64,000 bases of DNA, taken from Pelagibius sp. Alg239-R121 (GTDB lineage Bacteria; Pseudomonadota; Alphaproteobacteria; Kiloniellales; Kiloniellaceae). The stretch covers positions 124,001-188,000 of the forward strand of contig NZ_CAMZOF010000009.1 of NCBI RefSeq assembly GCF_947331435.1, written 5' to 3'. The translations under genes were made by a program, and so were the position numbers. A model generated the notes under the pieces. It had not been told where the DNA came from and did not search any database. It worked only from the letters and a program-made list of their open reading frames with translations. Positions 1 through 7,937 of the stretch are shown here, one piece after another. Numbering within the stretch: the stretch's first letter is position 1; the number at the start of each line of letters is the position of its first letter.

Positions 1-665
1 TCACCGTCGGCAGAGTAAGCCGCGCCAATGCCATACCCCCAATGCAGCAGCAATGCCGTCTCACTTGGCGGATGGCCTTCATGCAGACGAATGCCGGCCA
101 ATTCCGCATCGAGGTTTCGGATCAGGCTGACAGCGCAATTTGCATCGGCAAGAGCGGCGGCAACATCGAAGTTGCGTAGCTCCGGCCAGCGCGATGAAAA
201 ACACCAGGTCGAACGTGCCACATCGAGCAAGCCTGAGAGTGAACACACAATGGCGCAGACCTCTATGCCGGTTGGAAACTTTGTCGTGATGTCTGCCACC
301 AGCCGACGCATTAAATCAGCCATGGCTTCGTTTCCGGCATCGCACGGTGGGGTCACAGAACTTTCCGCGACGACCCGATGCGCTAAATCGACAGCTTTCG
401 CGACGAGCGTGCGATCGACGACAGAGATGAAAACTGCGCCGAAGCGTTGGTGATTGTAACTCAGTGATGCCGCCGGCCGCCCGCGTCCTTGAGGCTTGAT
501 GGTGCTCTCGCGAAGCAGATCCTTCGCCACGAGCTCGCCGACCAGTTCGGAGACGCTCGTTGAACGCATCGACAGCAGTTCGCCGATATTCCCGCGAGTT
601 GATGCGCGGCCATCACGTACCAGATCTGCAATGGCGACAAGGTCTTCGGTGCGGTTAAATTCCAT
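1..665 (-). CDS. ROK-family transcriptional repressor (partial, NagC-like)
   Basis: This reading frame opens at an ATG at 665 and runs off the left edge, so only about 221 N-terminal residues are visible. The first 60 or so residues form a winged helix (a DLVRDGRASTRGNIGELL segment followed by SVSELVGELVAKDLL). Further on, WGYGIGAAYSADG matches the glycine-rich sugar-kinase-like motif of ROK proteins. It begins 9 bp after the TRAP large-subunit stop, so it is probably the last gene of that operon. ROK regulators such as NagC and Mlc respond to sugars or sugar phosphates. The nagB and nagA genes nearby suggest that an amino-sugar phosphate is the inducer, which is an inference. Confidence 0.85.
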   Translation of the reverse strand, partial: MEFNRTEDLVAIADLVRDGRASTRGNIGELLSMRSTSVSELVGELVAKDLLRESTIKPQGRGRPAASLSYNHQRFGAVFISVVDRTLVAKAVDLAHRVVAESSVTPPCDAGNEAMADLMRRLVADITTKFPTGIEVCAIVCSLSGLLDVARSTWCFSSRWPELRNFDVAAALADANCAVSLIRNLDAELAGIRLHEGHPPSETALLLHWGYGIGAAYSADG

Positions 666-674
666 CTTTCTGCT

Positions 675-1967
675 TTAGCGTAATAGCGAGGGCAGCGTAA
701 GTGAAAAGGCGGGAATGTAGGTAACAAGCAGCAGAACGACGAGCATGGCGGTGTAAAACGGCACCAGGTTTTTTGTCGCGCTTTCGAGGCTGATGCGGGC
801 AATGCCAGATCCGACAAGCAGGGAAGTTCCGACCGGTGGTGTACAGAGTCCGATACCGAGATTGAGGATCATGATGATGCCGAAATGGATCGGATCGACG
901 CCGACTTTAGTGACAATGGGCAGCAGAATTGGCGTCAGCAGTAAGATAAGTACGCCCATGTCCATCAGCATACCGAGCAGCAGCAGCAGGATATTGACGG
1001 CAAACAGCACGAAGAGCTTACTGTCTGAAATCGCAAAGATTCCCTCGGCCAGTACAGTGGGGATACGCAGATAAGACAGCAAGAAACCGAAGACTGATGA
1101 CGTCATGATGATGGCGGTGACCATCGCGAGTGTCGTCAGTGTTGTGGAGAATATCCTTGCTGCAGCAGCGCGGTCCAGGCTGCGGTACCAGAACAAGGTG
1201 GTCAGCAGTGCGTAGACAACGGCCACGGCAGCTGATTCCGTCGCGGTGAAAACACCGGTTAGAATGCCACCGATTATGATGACGATGGTGAAGAGGCCGA
1301 TGGCCGCATCGGCAATCGCGGCGAGACCTTGGCGGAGATTGTAGGCACCGCCTATCGGATGGTTGTGGCGGCGGGCCATGACGAAACAAATGATCATCAG
1401 CGACAGGCCGAGCAGGAGTCCTGGGACATATCCGGCCAGAAACAGGGTCGAGATGGGAAGGCCACCGGCCGCCAATGCGTAGAAAATCATGTTCTGACTT
1501 GGTGGGATGAGCACACCTTGGACCGAAGAGGTGATGGTGACCGCGACCGAATAGTTTGCCGGATAACCGCTGCGCACCATGGCCGGGATCAGGAAAGAAC
1601 CAATTGATGCGACGTCGGCAACCGATGACCCGGAAATGCCGCCGAACATGGTGCTGGCGACAACATTGCCTTGTGCGAGACCTCCGCGCATTCGCCCCAC
1701 CAGCACGTCGGCCATCCGGACGAGCCGATCGGAAATACCGCCTTCGGTCATGATGTTGCCGACAAGGATGAAGAAGGGGACTGCCAGGAAAGTGAAGGAG
1801 TTGAGACCGTTGACCATGCGCTGGGCGACCATAAGCAGAGGCAGACCAAGGAACAGCGCTGTCGCGAGTGATGATAGGCCGAGCGCAAAGGCGATCGGAA
1901 CACGCAGCAGCATGAGGCCGACAAATCCGCCGAGCAGCAGAGTGATGCCGGTCCAATCAATCTGCAT
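675..1967 (-). CDS. dctM: TRAP transporter large permease (DctM)
   Basis: The 430-residue protein is almost wholly hydrophobic, with about 12 membrane segments and the typical DctM opening (LLLGGFVGLMLLRVPIAFALG). It is the proton/sodium-coupled translocation subunit of a tripartite periplasmic transporter in the inner membrane. I place the start at the ATG at 1967, which has a GGAA about 8 bases upstream and overlaps the dctQ stop by 11 bp. A TTG at 1997 would add 10 residues but has no visible ribosome site. It is co-transcribed with dctP, dctQ and the ROK gene. The substrate is probably an amino sugar or a derivative, inferred from nagB and nagA. Confidence 0.93.
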   Translation of the reverse strand: MQIDWTGITLLLGGFVGLMLLRVPIAFALGLSSLATALFLGLPLLMVAQRMVNGLNSFTFLAVPFFILVGNIMTEGGISDRLVRMADVLVGRMRGGLAQGNVVASTMFGGISGSSVADVASIGSFLIPAMVRSGYPANYSVAVTITSSVQGVLIPPSQNMIFYALAAGGLPISTLFLAGYVPGLLLGLSLMIICFVMARRHNHPIGGAYNLRQGLAAIADAAIGLFTIVIIIGGILTGVFTATESAAVAVVYALLTTLFWYRSLDRAAAARIFSTTLTTLAMVTAIIMTSSVFGFLLSYLRIPTVLAEGIFAISDSKLFVLFAVNILLLLLGMLMDMGVLILLLTPILLPIVTKVGVDPIHFGIIMILNLGIGLCTPPVGTSLLVGSGIARISLESATKNLVPFYTAMLVVLLLVTYIPAFSLTLPSLLR

Positions 1968-2475
1968 CTGTGAATTCCAGTGTTTCTCGCGGAACAAAAT
2001 GAACGTCGCGCAGGATCATGTTTGCCAGGGCATTCGTCGTGCCAAGCAACCCACCGAGAATGGCTGGAAAATATAAGAGTGACTTGGGAAAGCCGGAAGC
2101 AGGAAGAACCTGGACGCCCGTGAGCGCAATGAGATCATCAGCAAAGAACATGACGGAAAACATGAAAACCGCCATTGCTGCTTGTGCCAGATAGTCGAGT
2201 GAAGCTGCGGCAGGCCCTGGAAGCAGGTCCCGAAAATAGGTGATCGCAACATGCTCGTGACGCCTGATGCCAACCGCGACTGCCAGGAGGCCGAACCATA
2301 TGAGGCACAAAAGCGCGATTTCCTCAGACCAGCTGGTCGGTCGATTGAGAACAAAGCGCAAGAAAACCTGCAGCACGGTAACGGCTGTGATGATAGCGAG
2401 CAGCGCATGGCAGATGAGCGCAGCCACCCGGTTGATCCGGTCGATCCACCGGGCCGTTCCTTGCGCCCAACTCAT
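1957..2475 (-). CDS. dctQ: TRAP transporter small permease (DctQ)
   Basis: This 172-residue protein has four predicted membrane segments and the DctQ pattern: the first helix near residues 15-40, then the WSEEIALLCLIWFGLLAVAVG segment near 55-75. It docks onto the large permease in the inner membrane. It sits between dctP (37 bp upstream) and dctM (overlapping), which is the standard P-Q-M order. Length and architecture are normal. The family assignment is secure; the substrate cannot be read from this subunit. Confidence 0.9.
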   Translation of the reverse strand: MSWAQGTARWIDRINRVAALICHALLAIITAVTVLQVFLRFVLNRPTSWSEEIALLCLIWFGLLAVAVGIRRHEHVAITYFRDLLPGPAAASLDYLAQAAMAVFMFSVMFFADDLIALTGVQVLPASGFPKSLLYFPAILGGLLGTTNALANMILRDVHFVPRETLEFTDAD

Positions 2476-2512
2476 ACGCTGCTCACCTGTCAGAGACTAC
2501 TTCCGAACCCTC

Positions 2513-3487
2513 TTACTTTGCCGCCTTTATCCGCTCGATGAGCGGCTTGTAACTGGGAAACTCATCATAGATCGGTCCGACTGCAGCCTGGAAGGGTGTA
2601 TTGTCGATTTCGGTGACCGTGGCGCCGCCATCTTCTACAGTTTTGCGTGCCTCCACATTTGCCTTGCGCATGATTTCGCGTTCGTACAGCGCGGCCTCCA
2701 TGCCGGCCTTGCGAATGGCATCCTGTTGCTCCGTTGGCAGAGAGTCGAATTTTGCCTTGTTCATGAGGAGCAGGGCAGGGGGACTCAAATGTGCATCTTC
2801 GACGTAGTTAGGTGCGACCTCGTAATGGGCTGACGTGTGGTAGCTCACATAATCGTTTTCTGCGCCGTCAATAACCCCGGTCTGTAGGCTGGAATAGACT
2901 TCGCCATAATTCATTGGTGTTGGGACCGCTCCTAGAAGCTCCATCATTCGGATGGAAATTGGCGCCGGCTGGACGCGGATTTTCATACCTTTGAGGTCTT
3001 CGATCTTGCTGATCGTTTTGCCTTCGACCGTGTAGAACGAACGCGCACCGGCATCCATGTAACCGAAACCGATCAGTCCGACCTTCTCCAGATCGTTCAG
3101 GACCTCTGTGCCGATGTCACCATCGAGCACTTTGTATTTGTGGTCCCAGCCGCCAAAAATGTAGGGCAGCGTGAATACGCCCATGGAGGGACTTACATTG
3201 GCCAGCACGACTGAATTCACACGCGCGAGATCGATGATGCCGGCCTGAGTCTGCTCAATGGTCTCGGGCTCTTGTCCAAGCTGTGCGCCCGGAAACACCT
3301 GAACCGTCACATCGCCATTGGTGTATTCCTTCACCAGTTCGGCGAAGCGATACATTGCGACTGTAACCGGGTTCGATTCCGGTTGGTTCTCTGCCAGGCG
3401 CAATACGGTTTCTGCAGATGCGGCTTGGGAAAGAAAGACAACACCAGCGAAAAAGCTGACCACAGCGGAACGGATCATGTTCATCAT
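2513..3487 (-). CDS. dctP: TRAP transporter substrate-binding protein (DctP)
   Basis: The 324-residue protein starts with a signal peptide (MIRSAVVSFFAGVVFLSQAASA, cleaved before ETVLRLAE), so it acts in the periplasm. The rest is a DctP-type binding protein, with the family's G-A-Q-L-G motif near residue 70 and the segment GMKIRVQPAPISIRMMELLGA around 170-190; the Arg in that segment normally pairs with a ligand carboxylate. This points to a carboxylate-bearing ligand such as an acidic or N-acylated sugar, but that is an inference. It is the first gene of the dctPQM-ROK operon and is transcribed divergently from nagB. Confidence 0.92.
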   Translation of the reverse strand: MMNMIRSAVVSFFAGVVFLSQAASAETVLRLAENQPESNPVTVAMYRFAELVKEYTNGDVTVQVFPGAQLGQEPETIEQTQAGIIDLARVNSVVLANVSPSMGVFTLPYIFGGWDHKYKVLDGDIGTEVLNDLEKVGLIGFGYMDAGARSFYTVEGKTISKIEDLKGMKIRVQPAPISIRMMELLGAVPTPMNYGEVYSSLQTGVIDGAENDYVSYHTSAHYEVAPNYVEDAHLSPPALLLMNKAKFDSLPTEQQDAIRKAGMEAALYEREIMRKANVEARKTVEDGGATVTEIDNTPFQAAVGPIYDEFPSYKPLIERIKAAK

Positions 3488-3550
3488 CGTGCTCCCATTT
3501 AGATTTCTTGATTCTGTAGAGGATCAACCAAGAGGGGAGATGAGTCAATA

Positions 3551-3574
3551 ATTTTGAACAAAAAAGTTTAAAAT
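3551..3574. promoter_or_regulatory. Imperfect inverted repeat, candidate ROK operator upstream of dctP
   Basis: The sequence reads ATTTTGAAC, then six A, then GTTTAAAAT, so eight of nine arm positions pair. It lies about 64 bp upstream of the dctP start, inside the AT-rich spacer between the divergent dctP and nagB genes. ROK repressors of the NagC type bind AT-rich palindromes of this size. That the ROK protein of this operon binds here is an inference. Confidence 0.45.
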
Positions 3575-3630
3575 AAAAACATGAAAAAAAGCCATATTGA
3601 CACTAAATTTTATATCTGCTTCTCTTTTAA

Positions 3631-3644
3631 AAACATTAATGTTT
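3631..3644. promoter_or_regulatory. Perfect 14-bp palindrome upstream of nagB, candidate ROK operator
   Basis: AAACATTAATGTTT is a perfect palindrome ending 17 bp before the nagB start codon, where a bound repressor would block initiation. Together with the inverted repeat at 3551-3574 it could coordinate both divergent transcription units. The palindrome is seen directly; its function is inferred. Confidence 0.5.
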
Positions 3645-3661
3645 CTAATTATGGGCGCTTC

Positions 3662-4408
3662 ATGCGAATTCACTTTCACGATGATAAACTGGCGATGGGC
3701 CGAGCTGCAGCCAAAGACGGAGCGGGCGCCATCCGTTCTGCAATCGCGGAGGCCGGTGCAGCGGCCGTGATTGTCGCCACAGGAGCAAGCCAATTTGAAA
3801 TGCTCGATGCGCTCGTATCTATGGAGATTGACTGGAGCAAAGTGACGCTTTTCCACCTTGATGAATATGTTGGCATTGCCCCAGATCATCCTGCGAGCTT
3901 TCGAGGCTATCTGTACGAGCGTCTGATCAAACGCATTGGACCCCTGAAGGACTTTATTGCGGTGAAGGGAGACGCGGTCGACCTTGACGCAGAGATCGCT
4001 CGGCTCAATGAACGGATTGCAAGGGAATCGATCGATGTTTGTTTTGCGGGGATCGGTGAGAATTGCCATCTCGCGTTCAACGATCCACCTGCGGATTTCA
4101 GAACCGAATCCCCATTTCTCGTCGTCGAGCTCGATGAAGCCTGCCGACGTCAACAGATGGGAGAGGGGTGGTTTGTGACACTGGACGAGGTGCCGCGCCG
4201 TGCGATCTCCATGTCAATCCGGCAGATCATGAATTCGGGCAAGCTGGTTCTTTCCGTTCCCGATGCCCGCAAGGCGGACGCCGTACGCAATGCCGTCGAG
4301 GGCGAGGTTTCGGATCTCCATCCGGCATCCATCTGTCAGGAACATGCCGACGCCGGTTTGTATCTTGATCCAGATTCGGCCAGCCGCTTGTCGAGCCGCA
4401 CCGGATAG
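3662..4408 (+). CDS. nagB: Glucosamine-6-phosphate deaminase family protein
   Basis: The 248-residue protein has the NagB/GamA fold signatures: [16 protein letters not shown] (phosphate loop), FHLDEYVG with the proton-transfer Asp at residue 67, and [13 protein letters not shown] around 130-142. In E. coli NagB the last motif carries an Asp-His-Glu ring-opening triad; here the aligned residues are Asn134, His136 and Asp141. That divergence is noted as a finding. The ATG at 3662 is preferred because the upstream extension from 3581 is low-complexity and unlike the family. It is followed 10 bp later by nagA, so together they would convert GlcNAc-6-phosphate to fructose-6-phosphate. Confidence 0.87.
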   Translation: MRIHFHDDKLAMGRAAAKDGAGAIRSAIAEAGAAAVIVATGASQFEMLDALVSMEIDWSKVTLFHLDEYVGIAPDHPASFRGYLYERLIKRIGPLKDFIAVKGDAVDLDAEIARLNERIARESIDVCFAGIGENCHLAFNDPPADFRTESPFLVVELDEACRRQQMGEGWFVTLDEVPRRAISMSIRQIMNSGKLVLSVPDARKADAVRNAVEGEVSDLHPASICQEHADAGLYLDPDSASRLSSRTG

Positions 4409-4418
4409 GAGTGAGAGA

Positions 4419-5429
4419 GTGCAGACGGACGGGCTCTTCGACCTTCAGGTCAACGGCTATGCCGGTGTTGATTTCAATGACGAAGCAATCACGCCCGACC
4501 AGGTCGATGTGGCTTTGGAGGCCTTGCTGACAGCAGGTGTGACCGGTTGCCTGCCGACGGTGATCACGGCGCATCCACACAAGCTCGACGCGCGATTGAG
4601 GGCACTTGACGCGGCTGTCACAGCGAGCCGCTTAGGCCACTCCATGGTTCCAGGATATCATCTGGAAGGCCCGTTTCTCAATGCGTCGGCCGGTTACGAC
4701 GGCTGTCATCCGCCCGAGGCCATGATAGACCCGGATGCCGAGCTTGTGTTCCGCCTCGAAGAGCCACTTGTCCGGCCCATTCTCCTGGTCACTCTGGCGC
4801 CGGAGCGTCTCGGTGCGGTCGACGCCGTGAAGCGTCTGACCAAAGCGGGCAAGACCGTATCCATGGGGCATTCGGCTGCGGGGTTCGCCACTGTCCGTGC
4901 CGCCGCGAATGCCGGAATGACACTCTCGACACACCTCGGAAACGGCCTGCCGCAGCAACTGCCAAAGTTGGAAAATGCCCTGCTTGCACAATTGGCGGAG
5001 TCACGCCTGAAGGCGAGCTTGATTGCGGATGGCCACCATATGTCACCCGAGGCCCTGGAGGCACTCGTTTCGATCAAGGGCAAGGAGAATTGCATCCTCG
5101 TGACTGACGCTGTTGTTGCCGCCGGCTCCGAGCCCGGGTCCTATCGCTTTGCTGGAATGGATATCCAGCTCGACGAACGCGGGACCGTGCTGCAGCCCGG
5201 CCAATCCAATCTCGCCGGTTCAGCGCTCGGCCTCGATAAAGCCGTGCGCAATGTCTGCGCCTGGTCGATCGCAACACCTCAAGAGGCGGCGCGTATGGCA
5301 TCCGTTCAGGCACGCGCCGCGATTGCATCAGCACTGAAGCATCACGGCATTCGCCTAGATGCGGGACAGGTCTCCTGGAACTCGGGACTTGAACCGTCTG
5401 TCCAGGTCAGAGGGTGCACATCGGCGTAA
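4419..5429 (+). CDS. nagA: N-acetylglucosamine-6-phosphate deacetylase (short form)
   Basis: A GTG start at 4419 follows a good ribosome site (TAGGAG) just after the nagB stop and gives 336 residues. Metal and catalytic positions of NagA amidohydrolases are present: Glu83 in YHLEGPF, His151 in SMGHSAAG, His172 in STHLGNGLPQ and the catalytic Asp230 in VTDAV. The protein begins directly at the family's FDLQVNG strand, so the usual N-terminal beta-sandwich strands (roughly 50 residues) are absent. A longer frame exists from 4263, but it overlaps nagB completely and does not resemble NagA. It forms an operon with nagB. Confidence 0.88.
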   Translation: MQTDGLFDLQVNGYAGVDFNDEAITPDQVDVALEALLTAGVTGCLPTVITAHPHKLDARLRALDAAVTASRLGHSMVPGYHLEGPFLNASAGYDGCHPPEAMIDPDAELVFRLEEPLVRPILLVTLAPERLGAVDAVKRLTKAGKTVSMGHSAAGFATVRAAANAGMTLSTHLGNGLPQQLPKLENALLAQLAESRLKASLIADGHHMSPEALEALVSIKGKENCILVTDAVVAAGSEPGSYRFAGMDIQLDERGTVLQPGQSNLAGSALGLDKAVRNVCAWSIATPQEAARMASVQARAAIASALKHHGIRLDAGQVSWNSGLEPSVQVRGCTSA

Positions 5430-5692
5430 AGTTCAATCTCTGTGAAATGCCTGAGTGTGTGATCGGGGGCCATTCTTTCGGCTTGTCAGCTGCTTGACTT
5501 GTGAGACGACGTCTCTCTAAGAAAACTGCAGGCTAAGGAAATTGCTGAGGTTTTTGGAAGACGGGTCTTGCTGCGGCCGCCGTAGCTGTCGGGCTGGTTT
5601 GGTGAAGGCCGCTGAGAAAGGGGCGCCGAACCCAATTCATCTGGCAGCGTCGCTACACTTCAGAGGCTTGCGATCGGAATGTATTCCTTGGC

Positions 5693-6238
5693 ATGATCGT
5701 GGCCATGCTGCATGAGATTATCGGGGCGCTTCAGGACAAAGCCTCAAATGTGGAAGATATCGCCTCCGGCGATCGGCTCTTTACCCGAGGCCAGAAAGTA
5801 GCCTCGGTATTCCTGCTGGACGAAGGAGAGGTGACGCTTTCGCGCTTTCTGCCACAGGGTAGGGAACTTGTCCTGCATCGCGCGCGGGGGCCGACCATTC
5901 TGGCGGAAGCCTCGATCTATACCGAGCGCTATGACTGTGATGCGGAGTGCCTGTCGGCGTGTCGCGTTCGAAACCTGCCGGTCGCGCGCTTCCTCAGTCT
6001 GATCGAGGAGAGCGCCGTGCTGTCGTCGGCTTGGGCATCGCATCTCGCGCTGAGCCTTGAGAAGGCGAGAGTTCGGCGCGAAATTCTGATTTTCAGGACG
6101 GTTGGTGAACGCCTCGATGCCTGGCTCGACTGGAGGGATGGCGAATTGCCGCCAATGGCTGCAGGAAATGAGGTGGCCATGGAACTCGGCGTGTCGCCCG
6201 AGACACTGCATCGGGAGTTGGCGAGGCGCCGGAAGTAA
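5693..6238 (+). CDS. Short Crp/Fnr-family cyclic-nucleotide-type regulator
   Basis: Residues about 20-110 form a cNMP-binding beta-roll (FTRGQKVASVFLLDEGEVTLSRFLPQGRELVLHRARGP). A long dimer helix follows, and then a helix-turn-helix that ends in VAMELGVSPETLHRELARRRK. At 181 residues it is some 40-50 shorter than typical Crp/Fnr proteins, and the DNA-binding domain stops right after the recognition helix with no wing. No Fe-S cysteine cluster is seen. It stands alone between nagA and a cREC gene, so its targets are unknown. It could be a natural short form or a 3'-truncated gene. Confidence 0.75.
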   Translation: MIVAMLHEIIGALQDKASNVEDIASGDRLFTRGQKVASVFLLDEGEVTLSRFLPQGRELVLHRARGPTILAEASIYTERYDCDAECLSACRVRNLPVARFLSLIEESAVLSSAWASHLALSLEKARVRREILIFRTVGERLDAWLDWRDGELPPMAAGNEVAMELGVSPETLHRELARRRK

Positions 6239-6329
6239 GCCTAATTTACGGATGAAGAGGTTCGGGTTCGCGACACAACTAAGGGCATGATGTTCGCGCG
6301 TATTCGAGGTGATTTAAAGGATGGCGGAC

Positions 6330-6623
6330 ATGCGAGTATACCTGGATGATGAGCGCGAAACGCCAGATGGCTGGGTGCGTGTTTACTGGCCTGATGAAGC
6401 GATTGTATTGCTGAAAGAGGGAAATGTTGCCGAAATCAGCCTCGATCATGATTTAGGCGATGATGAGCGCGGTACCGGGTATGACGTCCTGCTCTGGATT
6501 GAAGAGGCCGTAGCACTTGAGGGCTTTCGCCCACCCCTGATGAAAGTGCATTCGGCCAATAGTTCCGCGCGTCAGAAGATGATCGCCGCAATTGAGTCGA
6601 TTCAGAAAAGAGTTGAAGGTTAG
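6330..6623 (+). CDS. cREC: cyclic-phosphate processing receiver-like domain protein
   Basis: This stand-alone 97-residue protein begins MRVYLDDERETPDGW and contains ISLDHDLGDDERGTGYDVLLWIEEAV and MKVHSANSSARQKM. These match the conserved core of small receiver-like proteins predicted by others to process cyclic phosphates. The acidic LDDER and DHDLGDD positions correspond to the metal/aspartate pocket of receiver domains. The ATG at 6330 has AAAGGA about 8 bases upstream, which is better spaced than the ATG at 6321. Neighbours give no functional context. The family recognition is from memory of its signature and the biochemical role is unproven. Confidence 0.72.
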   Translation: MRVYLDDERETPDGWVRVYWPDEAIVLLKEGNVAEISLDHDLGDDERGTGYDVLLWIEEAVALEGFRPPLMKVHSANSSARQKMIAAIESIQKRVEG

Positions 6624-7095
6624 TGCGGTAAAGTGAAGGAGCATGCCTTGTCTTGCGCAGACATCGAAGACGTTTGTGCAGAGAGCAACACCTTCATCTT
6701 GATCGTTCGTCCCACTGACCTTCGACCCCCATTTGAGCCACTCACTTACGTTCATACTTCTCCCCTAGGATAAGGGTGCTGTATCACGCGCAGGCACCGG
6801 CGAGGCGTGTCTCGCGGAGCAGTTAGCAGCCGTCGCATCAATGACGGCAGCTCGGCCTCGATTCCGTTCGTCAATCGCGTATCTCCACATGTCATCGACA
6901 CCAATGGCGCAGAAATTGAAGGGCGGCGATCAACCAGCCAAATACCACTTCCTGACATAAAAAATCTGTTTAAGGGAACTTTTTTCGGCTGGCTTCGTTA
7001 TCCATAGAGGGTAGCTGTCGGTCGTGCACAGACCGCAGCAGCAAATGCCCGTAATACGCTGTTGGAATTGTTCAGACGAGAGACTGTGGGGCAAG
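6624..7095. other. Intergenic stretch without a supported gene
   Basis: The 472 bp hold only short overlapping frames on both strands with no family resemblance. A minus-strand frame at 6453-6755 begins plausibly (MNVSEWLKWGSKVSGT) but runs into the antisense of the cREC gene, so I do not call it. No repeat or clear terminator was seen. Confidence 0.5.
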
Positions 7096-7620
7096 ATGAA
7101 ACGACAAAAACACAAAACCAAACCAGCTGGCGCGCGGAAAACTTCGGTTCAGGATGGCACCAAGGCTCCGGGAAAGAAAACCAGCCGGCGCGATTTTCTG
7201 AGGACGTTTGGCGAATGGGGGGTCGTTGGTGCCGCGGTCGGCGTGGGCGGTTGGTATGCGATCGGCTATGTGAGTGCCACGATCGGCGAGCTGGACCTCA
7301 CAAAGCTCGGCAATGGAACGCCGACTATCGTGCAAATTCACGATCCGCAATGCCCCCGCTGTGTTGAGTTGCAAGGTGAGACGAGGGATGCACTGGCTGA
7401 CTTCAGCGATGGCGAACTTCAATATCTCGTCGCAAACATCCGCAGCGATTCGGGTCGCGATTTTGCAAATGCTCAGGGCGTGGGCCATGTCACACTCCTG
7501 CTGTTCGACGGGACGGGACGCAGGCGCGATGTGCTTGTCGGAAACAACACGAGCGAAACCCTGAAGCGGGAATTTCAGCGACTTTTGCGTATGAGCAACG
7601 CCGGCAACGAATCGGGATAA
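7096..7620 (+). CDS. Tat-type/membrane-anchored thioredoxin-fold protein
   Basis: From the ATG at 7096 the protein has 174 residues. After a basic stretch comes SRRDFLRTFGEWGVVGAAVGVGGWYAIGY, a twin-arginine motif plus hydrophobic segment, so it is probably exported folded or N-terminally anchored. The remainder has a thioredoxin-like layout with a CPRC redox motif (PTIVQIHDPQCPRCVELQ) and the strand HVTLLLFDGTGRRRDVLVG. The usual cis-proline is replaced by the local sequence GHVTL, which weakens the case for a classical thioredoxin. It is a lone gene; partner and substrate are unknown. Confidence 0.65.
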   Translation: MKRQKHKTKPAGARKTSVQDGTKAPGKKTSRRDFLRTFGEWGVVGAAVGVGGWYAIGYVSATIGELDLTKLGNGTPTIVQIHDPQCPRCVELQGETRDALADFSDGELQYLVANIRSDSGRDFANAQGVGHVTLLLFDGTGRRRDVLVGNNTSETLKREFQRLLRMSNAGNESG

Positions 7621-7937
7621 CCGATGGCTTGATGCCACCGGCCCTGGGCTTTGCGCTGTAGTGATTAAAAGAGCCAAAGCATTGCTTCCACGCTTAGCAT
7701 TCCGATCATCACACAGGTTCTCTTCTTCATAATTTTGAGCGGTACGGCTTAGAGCAGTTTTCGTTTAGGTCGCCTCAAAAACTGCTGTCTCTATCCGCAT
7801 AGAGCTGATTCCGCCCTCGCTGACTCTGGCGCAATTTTTAGATTTTGTGTTTTAAGGAAAACGCAAAACGCTATAGAAGCGCTGACGGCCGTGCTGGAGC
7901 CGGTGCGGTCTGACTCGTAATCGTTCGGGGGAAGAGA
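7621..7937. other. Intergenic stretch with one inverted repeat
   Basis: No gene is supported. A 9-bp perfect inverted repeat (AGCAGTTTT at 7753-7761 and AAAACTGCT at 7778-7786, 16-base loop) lies in the middle. It could form a weak hairpin between the upstream thioredoxin-fold gene and the transporter gene. Confidence 0.4.

Noticed and set aside
6453-6755. Minus-strand small frame beginning MNVSEWLKWGSKVSGT
   Set aside because: The first 45 residues look protein-like, but the frame then runs antisense through the cREC gene and no ribosome site or family supports it.
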